Source: Erysipelotrichaceae bacterium
GTDB lineage: Bacteria; Bacillota_I; Bacilli_A; Erysipelotrichales; Erysipelotrichaceae
NCBI GenBank assembly: GCA_029101345.1
Contig: JAQXQU010000113.1
Location: 1 to 61,007, forward strand
DNA: 61,007 nt
Direction of reading: 5' to 3'
The position numbers were made by a program, and so were the translations under genes. The notes under the pieces are model-generated. The model did no database searches and was not told the DNA's origin. It saw only the letters and a program-made list of their open reading frames with translations. Of the stretch, positions 26,103-35,125 are shown one piece after another. Numbering within the stretch: the first letter of the stretch is position 1; every line of letters starts with the position of its first letter.

Positions 26103-27269
26103 ATGTATACTTTGCTTTGCAAACTGTTCATCAAGGACTATCAGGAAACAGACAAGCCAGAAGTCAGGGAAAGCTATGGCACTATCATTTCCATCTTTTC
26201 CATTATCTGCAATATCCTGATGGTCATTTTCAAGCTGCTGGTTTCCATTGCAACGGGTTCTGTCTCTATCAGAGCTGATGCATTTAATAATCTGTCTGAT
26301 GTTGGATCCAATCTGGCATCGCTTTTTGGTTTCAAGATGGCCGGCAAGCATCCTGACCGTGATCATCCTTATGGACATGGCCGCATGGAATACATCTCAG
26401 GACTTATCATTGCCTTTTTGATTCTCTTCATGGGCTTTTCAGCTCTAAAGGATGCCGTCAGTGCCATTATTGCTGGCAGTAATCTTGATTTCAATCTGAT
26501 TGCTATTGTCGTACTGCTTGTTTCCATTGGCATCAAGATGGTCATGTGGCATGTCAATAGCCAAGCAGGCCAAGACATATCCTCTGATACCTTAAGCGCT
26601 GCTGGCCAGGATTCATTAAATGACGCCCTGATGACCTTATCAACCCTTGCCTGTCTATTGGTCTATCGCTTTTTCAAGATCAATATCGACGCTTATGTGG
26701 GTCTTGTGGTAGCAATTCTGGTCTTAAAGTCGGGGGCTGGCATTTTCATGGATGTCTCAGCGACTATTCTCGGCAAGGCGCCAGATGGGGAATTGGTCAA
26801 GGAAATAGAAAAGCTGACCATGTCCAAGGAACATGTGATCGGCATTCATGATCTGATTTTGCATGACTATGGTCCTGCCAACCAATTCATGACCTTCCAT
26901 GTTGAGGTGCCAGCTGATGAAGATCTTCTGATGTTGCACGATATGATTGATAATCTGGAAAAGGAAATCCTGGAGAAGTATGGCATATTGACTACAATCC
27001 ATCTTGATCCCGTTGATACGAGCGATGGATTGACCAAGGAACTAAAATCAATTGCCACCAGGGTAGTCAAGGAGATCAATAATGAATATGGTATTCACGA
27101 TTTCCGCATTGTCAAAGGACCAACTCATACCAACCTCATCTTTGATGTCCTTTTGCCGGCTGATGATCGCCGTGATGAAAGTGAACTGAAAAAGCTGATT
27201 GAAGAGGGAATCAGGAAAGAAAATGACACATATTACTGTGTCATTGAGATTGATCATTCATATGTTTAG
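26103..27269 (+). CDS. Cation diffusion facilitator (CDF) family transporter
   Basis: 388 residues. CDF antiporters export Zn, Mn, Fe, Co or Cd in exchange for protons. Six membrane helices lie between about residues 30 and 215; metal-site residues appear in RADAFNNLSDVGSN (helix 2), HPDRDHPYGHGRMEY (cytoplasmic loop) and DSLNDAL (helix 5, D-x-x-x-D). The cytoplasmic C-terminal domain (about 220-300) has the usual HDLxxxxYGP pattern, followed by an extra ~85-residue tail (from LTKELKSIA) absent from short CDF proteins. AGGGGGG precedes the start. Its 3' end overlaps the oppositely oriented lysozyme gene by 29 bp. Confidence 0.9.
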   Translation: MYTLLCKLFIKDYQETDKPEVRESYGTIISIFSIICNILMVIFKLLVSIATGSVSIRADAFNNLSDVGSNLASLFGFKMAGKHPDRDHPYGHGRMEYISGLIIAFLILFMGFSALKDAVSAIIAGSNLDFNLIAIVVLLVSIGIKMVMWHVNSQAGQDISSDTLSAAGQDSLNDALMTLSTLACLLVYRFFKINIDAYVGLVVAILVLKSGAGIFMDVSATILGKAPDGELVKEIEKLTMSKEHVIGIHDLILHDYGPANQFMTFHVEVPADEDLLMLHDMIDNLEKEILEKYGILTTIHLDPVDTSDGLTKELKSIATRVVKEINNEYGIHDFRIVKGPTHTNLIFDVLLPADDRRDESELKKLIEEGIRKENDTYYCVIEIDHSYV

Positions 27270-28092
27270 GGATGAAACGGACGTTGAGATCGACATCTTC
27301 ATTGATGCCATCAAGATGTCCGTTTTCACTATATTGCCAGATTTTGTAGGCATAAACGACTTCTGGCTCTTGGTAGTATTGGGCATACCAAAGGCCATAG
27401 TTGAGAATCTTGGACATGTCATAGACATGATAGATCCAATCAAGATTGGCATAGATCATCGGCTTATAGCCATAGGTCATAATTGCAGTCGCAAAGCTTA
27501 AGGCATTCAATGTATATTGACTCTTTTCAAGATTTCTGATTCTTGATTCTTCTGGCATCTCATAGTCGTAGACAACTTCCAGATCAATTTCAAGATCCTT
27601 GATCATCTGATGGACAAATTCGGCTTCTTCCCTGGCTTCTTCTTCATTTATTGCTTGGGAAAAGAAATAGACACCTACTTTGATGCCATTTTCCTTGGCA
27701 CCCTTGTAATTATCATAGAAGCAATGGTCTTCATGGAGACCACCAATGCTGTAGCCGCGAAAGCCTGCTCGAAGATAGGCGAATTCAATGCCAGCTTCCT
27801 TGACTTTCTGCCAATCAATCACACCCTGATGTTCAGAGACATCAATACCGGCCATTGAATAGTAGTTGTCATCCTCATAGGACAATAATCCATTTTCATC
27901 CTGATAAAAATGATCAAGGGCATAGTCATTGACAGGGAGAAGAGAGAGGGAATCAGGGTAGGGTATATATTCCTTTTCAAATTTAATCCTGATTGCAGCA
28001 GTAACCAGGATGATGATGACAAAAACCATTGCCAGACCCTTGAGGGCAACAGCTATTTCCCTTTTGGTTTTTCTATTCATGTTAATCGGCAT
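27241..28092 (-). CDS. GH25 lysozyme-like muramidase, membrane-anchored
   Basis: 283 residues. One N-terminal membrane helix (about 19-40), then a GH25 domain: GIDVSEHQGVIDWQKVK near 85, FAYLRAGFRGY, KVGVYFFSQA and the acidic VVYDYEMPEE near 180, ending with YKIWQYSENGHLDGINEDVDLN. GH25 enzymes cleave the MurNAc-GlcNAc bond of peptidoglycan; membrane anchoring suggests wall remodelling by the cell itself. The start is uncertain: ATG at 28092 overlaps the upstream gene by 11 bp, while an ATG at 28080 lies just after its stop. No terminator follows; the gene runs tail-to-tail into the CDF gene. Confidence 0.87.
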   Translation of the reverse strand: MPINMNRKTKREIAVALKGLAMVFVIIILVTAAIRIKFEKEYIPYPDSLSLLPVNDYALDHFYQDENGLLSYEDDNYYSMAGIDVSEHQGVIDWQKVKEAGIEFAYLRAGFRGYSIGGLHEDHCFYDNYKGAKENGIKVGVYFFSQAINEEEAREEAEFVHQMIKDLEIDLEVVYDYEMPEESRIRNLEKSQYTLNALSFATAIMTYGYKPMIYANLDWIYHVYDMSKILNYGLWYAQYYQEPEVVYAYKIWQYSENGHLDGINEDVDLNVRFIPKHMNDQSQ

Positions 28093-28516
28093 TATCCATC
28101 AGTTCCAATTTGACTATGCCATCAAGATTGGACAATCGGTATTTTTTGGAATCATGTGTAAAGAAGTCAACTAGAACATCACATTCATGATGATAGTTTT
28201 CCAATATCTCCTTTATAAGATCAGAAATATTGGCGTAATTGACTAAAGAGTAGAGTTCTGTGATGGTAACAAAGCGGGCATTTCTATTTTCAGTGCCATC
28301 AAAGTCATAGAAGATGGTCTTGCCAATATTCTTGAAGGAATAGATGACATCTTCGCTAGTGAAAAGATAACGGATGAATTCATAGTTGGCGGCTTTGCTT
28401 GAAGATATGATTGAAAGCTTGAGATAGACGACAACGTCAAGTGGAAGAAGGGCCATATCCTCATCATTTGGTTCAAAATCAATCATCTGTCTTAATTTCA
28501 TATTGCTCGTCAGCAT
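28082..28516 (-). CDS. Hypothetical protein upstream of the GH25 gene
   Basis: 144 residues, family not recognised. Acidic and mixed alpha/beta in appearance, no membrane helix or signal. AAGGAGGG lies 8 bp before the ATG, a strong ribosome site. Its stop overlaps or abuts the GH25 start, so the two are an operon. Repeated aromatic-acidic strands (IFYDFDG, VLVDFFTHDSKKYRL) suggest a small globular domain; no function is proposed. Confidence 0.7.
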   Translation of the reverse strand: MLTSNMKLRQMIDFEPNDEDMALLPLDVVVYLKLSIISSSKAANYEFIRYLFTSEDVIYSFKNIGKTIFYDFDGTENRNARFVTITELYSLVNYANISDLIKEILENYHHECDVLVDFFTHDSKKYRLSNLDGIVKLELMDNAD

Positions 28517-28581
28517 CTTTTGCCCTCCTTACCATGCATATGTAAAAATGATATCATAAATTAATAACAAAGGAGATTACC

Positions 28582-30426
28582 ATGAAAAAACTGATAGTTC
28601 TTCTGTTGGTCCTGATGCTAGCAGGCTGTACAGGAATTGGAAATGTTTCCAAAGTTGAAGATATCCATGCCGAATATGACAGGATTGGTGTTGAATATCT
28701 TAAAAAGCTGGAAAACTATGAAGTAAGAAAGAAAAGCACCAGCAATACTGATAATGAAGAATTTGATGAATTCCTCAATTCCATCTTTGTTGATGCAATG
28801 GAAGACAGCTATGTCAATATGCACTTTACGGTAGTAGACTATAAGAGCTTTGGCATTGAAAAGCCGGATGTTGAATGGGGCGAAGCTGAATATGGCAATA
28901 TGGATCATATTGATGATTATCTTAAACAGCTTGATGAATTGCAGAAATTTGACTTTGACAGTTTATCAAATCGCCAGCAATATGATTATGAAGCCTTGGA
29001 ATATTCCTTATATGAATCCATTGCTTTAGGCTGTTTTGAAAGATATAGCCTCTTATTCAGTGGTGGTACTGACATTCTTTCCAATATTGTCTCCAGCTTG
29101 TCTGACTTCTCGTTCTATGACAAGGAAAGCCTTGATGATTATGTCATTCTAATCAATGATACGGGCAATTATCTTGATTCAGCCCTTGAATATACTGCTC
29201 AGCAGGCCAAAGAAGGCATTTATTTGACGGATTATTCAATCAACCAGGCAATTGACTATATCGATGGTTTTGTTTCATATCAGGATGATAACGCAATTAT
29301 CGTCGCAACAAGCCGCTCTATTGATGCCTTGGACTTCCTGAGTGCTAGTGAAAAGGAAAGCTATAAGAAGGAGATCAAGGATGCTGTTAAGAATGTAGTC
29401 ATTCCGGCCTACAACAAGGTCAAGGAAGAGCTCAATGCCTATTATGGCAAGACTACTGATGAAAAGAATGCTTTAGTAAGTCTCAATCCTGACTATGCGC
29501 TTATCAAATATTATCTGGCAGCTTCTGATAATTCACCTATTGATGAAATCTACAATGACGGAAGAGAAATCATGGACAGGATTCTTGACAATGCAATTGT
29601 AGCTGTCAGTGATGAAAACTATGATATCCTGGTCAGTGAGCTTGATGCCATTGACTATGGCAAGATTGGAGTTTTTGGCAGAGATTATCAGACAATTCTT
29701 GACTATCTGATGGATAATCTCAAGGCCTATTATCCAGACTTGGGTGTTGTTGATTATAATGTTGAGGACTTGTCGGGTTCTGCTGGTTCTGATAATATTC
29801 TGGCTTATTATTATCGGGCACCGATCGATGATCTCAATCAGAATATCATCCGTGTCAATCCCGAAACCATGTCCACCGATCCGATTGAGACCTTTACAAC
29901 CCTATCACATGAAGGCTTCCCTGGCCATCTCTACCAGCATGTCTTCTATCATCAGTCTGAACCTTCTACGATGCGTTCGGTTATTGGCTTTAGCGGCTAC
30001 ACTGAAGGCTATGCCATTCAGGCTGAAGATGATGCTTTGCATTTTTCTGGAATTGAAAACTGGCAAACCATTGACTATTTGCTTTATACAACCGTTTATC
30101 CATATATTGTCCTTTCCTGTGCTGATTTAGGTGTCAATTATTATGGCTGGAGTCTAGATGAACTGAAGTCCTATATTGAAGAAACTTCGTATTATGATCC
30201 TAGTGCTAGTGATATCATCTATCAGATGATGGTTGATATGCCGGGCACATACTGCTACTATGGCTTGGGCTATGTCAATTTCCAGAAATTAAGAGAAAAG
30301 GCTATGGCTTGGCAGTCAGGGATGGATTTTGACTACATAGAATACAATCGGGTAATCCTCAGCAATGGCGAGCTTCCTTTCAATATTCTTGAAGGGGCAG
30401 TAAAGGAGTATTACAGCAGTAAATAA
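28582..30426 (+). CDS. DUF885 lipoprotein, predicted metallopeptidase-like
   Basis: 614 residues. The signal peptide ends in LMLAGC (Cys near 16), so it is anchored outside the membrane. The body matches DUF885: Y-D-Y-E-A-L-E-Y near 135 and the hallmark SHEGFPGHLYQH near 455, a metallopeptidase-like H-E-x-x-x-x-H arrangement. Several DUF885 proteins act as peptidases, but no substrate is assigned here. An AAAGGAGA ribosome site precedes the ATG; the gene is monocistronic, diverging from the 144-residue gene. Confidence 0.85.
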   Translation: MKKLIVLLLVLMLAGCTGIGNVSKVEDIHAEYDRIGVEYLKKLENYEVRKKSTSNTDNEEFDEFLNSIFVDAMEDSYVNMHFTVVDYKSFGIEKPDVEWGEAEYGNMDHIDDYLKQLDELQKFDFDSLSNRQQYDYEALEYSLYESIALGCFERYSLLFSGGTDILSNIVSSLSDFSFYDKESLDDYVILINDTGNYLDSALEYTAQQAKEGIYLTDYSINQAIDYIDGFVSYQDDNAIIVATSRSIDALDFLSASEKESYKKEIKDAVKNVVIPAYNKVKEELNAYYGKTTDEKNALVSLNPDYALIKYYLAASDNSPIDEIYNDGREIMDRILDNAIVAVSDENYDILVSELDAIDYGKIGVFGRDYQTILDYLMDNLKAYYPDLGVVDYNVEDLSGSAGSDNILAYYYRAPIDDLNQNIIRVNPETMSTDPIETFTTLSHEGFPGHLYQHVFYHQSEPSTMRSVIGFSGYTEGYAIQAEDDALHFSGIENWQTIDYLLYTTVYPYIVLSCADLGVNYYGWSLDELKSYIEETSYYDPSASDIIYQMMVDMPGTYCYYGLGYVNFQKLREKAMAWQSGMDFDYIEYNRVILSNGELPFNILEGAVKEYYSSK

Positions 30427-30449
30427 CGGCTCAATAAGAGCCGTTATTT
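30421..30449 (+). terminator. Terminator after the DUF885 gene
   Basis: 12-bp perfect inverted repeat (30421-30432 with 30438-30449) overlapping the stop codon. The stem itself ends in TTATTT; only one further T follows, so efficiency may be partial. Confidence 0.7.
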
Positions 30450-30467
30450 GCAATAATGGAAGAAGAT

Positions 30468-31574
30468 ATGGCAAAAAGAAATGTAACGGAAATTGTCAAG
30501 GAATATTTAACAGCTATTGGATTAAGGAAAGTCAAAAGGGAAGAGCTTGATGAAGCTTTTCTTGCCCAATGGCAAAGATTGCAGAATTATGAACATTTTA
30601 ATGGCAGTCAGGATGAAGTCTATCGTCTTTTGCATCAGGACGTGGGAACTTCATTAAAGGCTTTTGGCTATATTGACTATGACTTCTACCTTTATTGCCT
30701 TAAGGAACTCTATTATGAAGACTTTGAAGGTGAAGTATTGGATGTCGGCTGTGGCAATGGCATCTTGACCTGCTTTATTGCCAAGATGAATCCGGAGGCT
30801 TTTGTTTTAGGCATTGATCAAAACCGGGAGGCAATCGAAGTTGCCAGAAGTCTGGCATCATCTTTGAAACTTGACAATATAGCTTTTGAAAACAAAGAGA
30901 TGAGTGAAATAAGCGATAAATATGACCATGTCCTATCAATCAGGACTGTGCACGAAAACATCGGCTTCCTATCATCGGATATCGCTTATTATCCCTTTGC
31001 CAAGCAGCTTTTGGCATATAAGGAGATCTATGGTGATTATGGTCAGTTTTTTGCTGGAATTCTCAAGGAAGAAGGAGAGCTTGTTTCAATTGAAAGAAGC
31101 GGCTTCAATGCTAGTTACCTTTCCTATTTGCTAAGCCTTGGCTCGTATCTTTTAATTGCCGAAGACAGCCTTGAGTCAAGAGAAATCAAGGAAGGGAATA
31201 ATGTTGGCCATTTCCAGCAGATTAAAGCAAAAAAGGAAAACGGCAGGATTGATATCCTGAATCTTTGGCTTGACCATTATGATGAAATTGATAACAGGAA
31301 GGATAAGAGATCTCTATGTGATCATGAATTATCAATCAAAGCCAGGAAGCTTTTGGAAGGCTATGAAACAATTGATGACCAAGGTCATATTGTGGCTAAA
31401 AGATGCCTTTATGAAGGAAATAAAGGGGAGCTCTTGCTGTTTCAGGCCAATAATGACATTCACCAGCTTCTGGAATATCCAATGACAAGAATAAACGAAG
31501 GGAAAAGCCTTTTGAAAAGGACGGAGGCAGATGATATTGCTCAAGGATATAAGACTAGAAGAGCTGTAGAATAG
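30468..31574 (+). CDS. SAM-dependent methyltransferase
   Basis: About 368 residues. A class I methyltransferase fold with motif I VLDVGCGNGILTCF near residue 88 and the acidic loop GIDQNREAIEVA near 112. An N-terminal ~80-residue and a long C-terminal region surround the core; no known substrate domain is seen. Start 30468 follows GGAAGAAG; an ATG at 30456 lies only 6 bp after the terminator stem. Probably transcribed by readthrough or from a weak local promoter. Target molecule unknown. Confidence 0.75.
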   Translation: MAKRNVTEIVKEYLTAIGLRKVKREELDEAFLAQWQRLQNYEHFNGSQDEVYRLLHQDVGTSLKAFGYIDYDFYLYCLKELYYEDFEGEVLDVGCGNGILTCFIAKMNPEAFVLGIDQNREAIEVARSLASSLKLDNIAFENKEMSEISDKYDHVLSIRTVHENIGFLSSDIAYYPFAKQLLAYKEIYGDYGQFFAGILKEEGELVSIERSGFNASYLSYLLSLGSYLLIAEDSLESREIKEGNNVGHFQQIKAKKENGRIDILNLWLDHYDEIDNRKDKRSLCDHELSIKARKLLEGYETIDDQGHIVAKRCLYEGNKGELLLFQANNDIHQLLEYPMTRINEGKSLLKRTEADDIAQGYKTRRAVE

Positions 31575-31786
31575 GGGATATTGTGCAGTTTTCCACAATT
31601 TTGATGTGGAAAAGAGCCTTGCGGTGATAATAAAGTGATAAAGAATATCCGGTTATATAATAGTAGAATAGGAACAGATGGAAACATCTGTTTGCCAAAA
31701 TCTAATGCATTAATGACATGTGGGTAAGAATTGGGACATATGAACAATAAATCCTGGCATATACTGACTGCAAGGAGGAAAAGCAT
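31575..31786 (+). other. Intergenic region with inverted DnaA-box-like repeat and a promoter
   Basis: Contains TTTTCCACA and its exact inverse TGTGGAAAA (31589-31597 and 31605-31613), a TATAAT at 31656-31661 and an 8-bp hairpin (31673-31680 with 31685-31692, loop GAAA) without a T tract. The TATAAT may serve the two downstream small genes, leaving a long leader. Confidence 0.5.
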
Positions 31787-31975
31787 ATGAAAAGCCAATT
31801 GGAATTCGAAACCGTCAATGGCATCATCTATATTGGAGAATCCAGAGATCTCTTCCTATTGAAGGAGTCTGATAATAACTATCAGGTAGGAATCAAGGGT
31901 TATCCAATGAAATATCTTGTAGATAGTGAAAATGCATCAAAGATAATGGAATATAAGGGAGACCACAATTTATGA
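31787..31975 (+). CDS. Small hypothetical protein (62 aa)
   Basis: 62 residues with no recognised family. Mostly beta-type pattern (FETVNGIIYIGE, YQVGIKGYPMKYLV), soluble. AAGGAGGAAAAG precedes the ATG, and its last codons overlap the next gene by 4 bp (ATGA), which strongly supports expression and coupling to the SseB-like protein. Confidence 0.7.
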   Translation: MKSQLEFETVNGIIYIGESRDLFLLKESDNNYQVGIKGYPMKYLVDSENASKIMEYKGDHNL

Positions 31976-32364
31976 TTGAAGAATTGAAAAGACTGCTCAG
32001 CCAGTTCAGTCTTGATACAAGTGAGGAAATGTTCAAGGAAGTAATAGAATTTCTGCCGGCATTTCTGGAAAAAAACGAAATGCTCTATGTTGCAGGCACA
32101 AAGGAAAGTGATGGCTTTGCCTTTGTCCAGGTTGAAAACGGGGACAAAAACTACTTCCTTTGCTTTACTGATCCAGCGGAGTCAGACACTGATGTCTTGG
32201 GCTTTGAAGCCGGCAAGCTCTTCAAGGCTGTAGAGGAAGATGTAGAAGCCGAAGGATTGATCATCAATCCTCATAGTGATTGCTTTGTTGTTGACAGCAA
32301 GCTCTTATCCCTGCTTCTGGATTTAACTCTTTATCGTACAACACCGCCAGCCATGATGAATTAA
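31972..32364 (+). CDS. SseB-like domain protein
   Basis: 130 residues. The pattern F-L-C-F-T-D-P-A-E near 62 followed by a hydrophobic stretch and E-G-L-I-I-N-P-H-S near 98 fits the SseB N-terminal domain, a small domain of uncertain function widespread in Firmicutes. Translationally coupled to the preceding 62-residue gene. Confidence 0.55.
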   Translation: MIEELKRLLSQFSLDTSEEMFKEVIEFLPAFLEKNEMLYVAGTKESDGFAFVQVENGDKNYFLCFTDPAESDTDVLGFEAGKLFKAVEEDVEAEGLIINPHSDCFVVDSKLLSLLLDLTLYRTTPPAMMN

Positions 32365-32392
32365 AAAAACTTATGGGAGACCATAAGTTTTT
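32365..32392. terminator. Bidirectional terminator between the SseB-like and esterase genes
   Basis: 12-bp perfect stem AAAAACTTATGG/CCATAAGTTTTT with GAGA loop, flanked by A- and T-rich tracts on both sides. Confidence 0.9.
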
Positions 32393-33152
32393 AAATAAAG
32401 AATTGAATGAAATATGGAATCTGACGACGCCAGAATGGCCAATCATGATCAGTATCATAGCCCCAGTAATCGATAAAGGCATTAACACCTAAGCGTTTGA
32501 ATTGATCTTCTACCAGTCGAGTATCGGCAATGGCTTCATCTTCCCAACGGCCTTGGCCGACACAAAGGACAATCTTGGAATTGCGATAGAGGTCGACATA
32601 AGGATGATCATAAGGCAGATTTGGCAAGTAGTCAGTGATGGAATTGTCATAGATGCGCGGATCCTGATAATTAGGGAAGAAGAAGGTCGCATGATAGACA
32701 CCGCTGAGGGCAATGACACCATGATAGAGGTCAGGCCTTCTTAAGAAGAAGTTCAGGGCATGGGTAGCACCCATGGAACAGCCGGTAGTAAAGATGTTGA
32801 CATAACCATCATTTCCTAGATCCTGATAGTAGATGGAATGAATCTTTGGTGTCAGTTCATCGGTGATGTAATGGAAGTAGGCTTCTTGCAAGCCAATGCG
32901 CCAGCCTTCATCACCACCTAGTGCACTCCATGATTCTTCATCAATGGAATCACAGGCAACAACAATCAGCCTTCCTTCATCAATATAGCATTCAAGTCCT
33001 TCCAACATACCGTTATTGGCATAATCGTAGTAGCGGCCATTCTGAGAAGGAAATGTCAGCATGATGGCACCGGCGTGGCCATAGACCAGAAATTCCATAT
33101 CCCTACTTAGGCAATGTGAATATTCCTTATAATGAGCTATCCGCATTGACAT
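32391..33152 (-). CDS. Putative esterase, alpha/beta hydrolase fold
   Basis: 253 residues, cytoplasmic. The nucleophile elbow is T-T-G-C-S-M-G-A (Ser near residue 123, GxSxG type), and a late His lies in DTDHDWPFW; the arrangement resembles the esterase D/feruloyl-esterase superfamily. It overlaps the upstream ATP-grasp gene by 26 bp, so the two are co-translated. A ligase followed by an esterase suggests a small peptide or amide product, but no substrate is evident. Confidence 0.78.
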   Translation of the reverse strand: MSMRIAHYKEYSHCLSRDMEFLVYGHAGAIMLTFPSQNGRYYDYANNGMLEGLECYIDEGRLIVVACDSIDEESWSALGGDEGWRIGLQEAYFHYITDELTPKIHSIYYQDLGNDGYVNIFTTGCSMGATHALNFFLRRPDLYHGVIALSGVYHATFFFPNYQDPRIYDNSITDYLPNLPYDHPYVDLYRNSKIVLCVGQGRWEDEAIADTRLVEDQFKRLGVNAFIDYWGYDTDHDWPFWRRQIPYFIQFFI

Positions 33153-34338
33153 AATCTCCTAGGCACATCTTGACATAAGGCGTGATGTCTTCACGATTTT
33201 CAAATCTTGCGACTATCATGTGATCACCCATAGCTCCGGCAATAATTGGTGCGACATCCCTTTCCATGACAATATTCTTGCCATAACGGTTACGGATATC
33301 TTCCAAAGAATATTCATAATCATGTTCTTTGCGTCTTCCACAATAGGCAACAAAGTACTTAGGCTTGGTTGAAGGATATGGGCATGGACGATCAGCGAGC
33401 ATTCTTGCCCAAATGCGATAGACGTCAATATCAGCAGCGTAATTGCTCATATCAGGTGTTGGACCACCTGGTGTACGCATGTTGACTTCAAGGCCAATAA
33501 CATCACCTTTCTTGCCTAAGCCTTCCTTGTCATTCTTGAGAACAAAGAATTCCAGATGGAAGTAGCGTCTCTGGCTTGGGAAAGCCTTGAGAACCTTGCG
33601 ACCAGCTTCTTCAAGGTCAGCAGGGATTTCCTTTCTTGAATAATAGAAGCAGTCGCCTTTTTCGTTGACAATTTCGGCAACGGGATTTGGGAAGACATGA
33701 GATGTCATATAGACAGGTTCCCGATTGCCATCAGCTAATCCATCAAAGGATACAAGATGGCCGTCAATATATTCTTCCATGATCATCTGTGAAGGATACT
33801 TGTTGGCATGGAATGCTTTCAGTTCATCTTCATTTTTGATCTTGAAAGACAAGGATGCACCAACGCCATCATCAGGCTTGACAAAGAGCGGATAGCCAAC
33901 TTTCTTGGCAAATTCCAAGCTCTTTTCGAAGGTGTCAACAAGAATGTAGCGAGCAGTAGGAACCTTGGCCTTTTCGTAAAGGGCCTTCATTTCTGATTTG
34001 TATTTGATGAAGCGGATTTCATCAGACTTGACACCGCTGCAGATATTGAAGTCTGTACGCAGCTTGGCATCCTGAATCAGCCAGTATTCATTATTTGATT
34101 CCAGATAGTCGATGCGACCATACTTATTGATAATATAACCCATTGCCCGATAGACTTCATCGTAGTTTTCCAGGGAATGGACATAGACATATTCAGTCAT
34201 GGAGTTTTTGACATGGTTTTCCAGCTGGTTGTAAGGCTCATCACCAATGCCGATTGTGTTATAGCCTTCGTCTTTCAATGCTCTAGTGAAGTTATAGAAG
34301 TTGAAAGGGAAGTGTGGTGAAATAAAGACAACATTCAT
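33127..34338 (-). CDS. ATP-grasp carboxylate-amine ligase
   Basis: 403 residues. An N-terminal Rossmann-like domain (VVFISPHFPFNFYNF), a lysine-bearing PLFVKPDDGVGASL near residue 147, an E-E-Y-I-D-G-H-x-V-S-F-D-G strand near 188, and the metal site GLEVNMRTPGGPTP near 285. Members ligate a carboxylate to an amine or amino acid at ATP cost. GGGAGAG precedes the ATG. Substrates cannot be deduced. Coupled with the esterase gene downstream. Confidence 0.82.
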   Translation of the reverse strand: MNVVFISPHFPFNFYNFTRALKDEGYNTIGIGDEPYNQLENHVKNSMTEYVYVHSLENYDEVYRAMGYIINKYGRIDYLESNNEYWLIQDAKLRTDFNICSGVKSDEIRFIKYKSEMKALYEKAKVPTARYILVDTFEKSLEFAKKVGYPLFVKPDDGVGASLSFKIKNEDELKAFHANKYPSQMIMEEYIDGHLVSFDGLADGNREPVYMTSHVFPNPVAEIVNEKGDCFYYSRKEIPADLEEAGRKVLKAFPSQRRYFHLEFFVLKNDKEGLGKKGDVIGLEVNMRTPGGPTPDMSNYAADIDVYRIWARMLADRPCPYPSTKPKYFVAYCGRRKEHDYEYSLEDIRNRYGKNIVMERDVAPIIAGAMGDHMIVARFENREDITPYVKMCLGDYVNADSSL

Positions 34339-34373
34339 AGCATATTCTCTCCCATTTATTGTTTTATTTTACA

Positions 34374-34401
34374 AAAAAGTGCGCATTTATGCACACTTTT
34401 T
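34374..34401 (-). terminator. Terminator after the ABC transporter operon
   Basis: Imperfect stem (34374-34381 with 34394-34401, continued by 34383-34386 with 34389-34392), followed on the minus strand by a T tract. Lies between the ABC ATPase stop and the ATP-grasp start. Confidence 0.75.
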
Positions 34402-35125
34402 ACAATACTTTGCTTAAGAAATCCTTGGTTCTTTCATTAATTGGATTAGCGAAGAATTCCTTTGGCGTGTTTTCTTCAATGATTTTCCCTTCATCCATAA
34501 AGACAATACGGGTCGCAACTTCCTTGGCAAAGCCCATTTCATGGGTGACAACAATCATTGTCATATTCTCTTTGGCCAGCTCACGCATGACATCAAGGAC
34601 TTCCTTGACCATTTCAGGATCAAGGGCACTGGTTGGTTCATCAAACAGCATGACTTCCGGTTTCATGCATAAGGCTCGGACAATGGCCACTCTTTGTTTC
34701 TGACCGCCGGAAAGCTTATTGACATGTTCGTTGGCCTTGGCTTTAAGACCAACTCTATCAAGAAGAGCCATAGCCTCATTCCTGGCTTCTTCTTCACTGA
34801 TGCCAAGAACCTTTATTGGTCCTAAGGTCAGATTTTCAAGAACGGTTAGATGAGGGAAGAGATTGAAATGCTGGAAGACAAAGCCCATCTTGGTCCGGAC
34901 TTTGCACATTTTCTTTTCATCATGCGGATCAATGATTTCATCATCAATGGCAATTGAACCTTCATCAGGGATTTCAAGGCCGTTGATCGATCTTAATAAT
35001 GTTGATTTGCCAGAACCGGAAGGTCCAATCAGACAGAGAACTTCATTCTTTTCTACTTCCAGACAGACATCGTCCAGGGCAATGACATTGGGAAATTTCT
35101 TTTTCAGATGGCTGATCTTAATCAC
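34400..35125 (-). CDS. Polar amino-acid ABC transporter, ATP-binding protein
   Basis: 241 residues. Walker [12 protein letters not shown] near residue 35, [11 protein letters not shown] signature near 134, Walker [15 protein letters not shown] near 155 and the H-loop TH near 194. GlnQ/ArtP type. Its start overlaps the end of the permease gene by 8 bp. Energises uptake through the adjacent permease and binding protein; the upstream T-box points to arginine. Confidence 0.95.
   Translation of the reverse strand: MIKISHLKKKFPNVIALDDVCLEVEKNEVLCLIGPSGSGKSTLLRSINGLEIPDEGSIAIDDEIIDPHDEKKMCKVRTKMGFVFQHFNLFPHLTVLENLTLGPIKVLGISEEEARNEAMALLDRVGLKAKANEHVNKLSGGQKQRVAIVRALCMKPEVMLFDEPTSALDPEMVKEVLDVMRELAKENMTMIVVTHEMGFAKEVATRIVFMDEGKIIEENTPKEFFANPINERTKDFLSKVL

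Noticed and set aside
31589-31613. oriC
   Set aside because: Only one inverted pair of imperfect DnaA boxes, no AT-rich unwinding element and no dnaA nearby.
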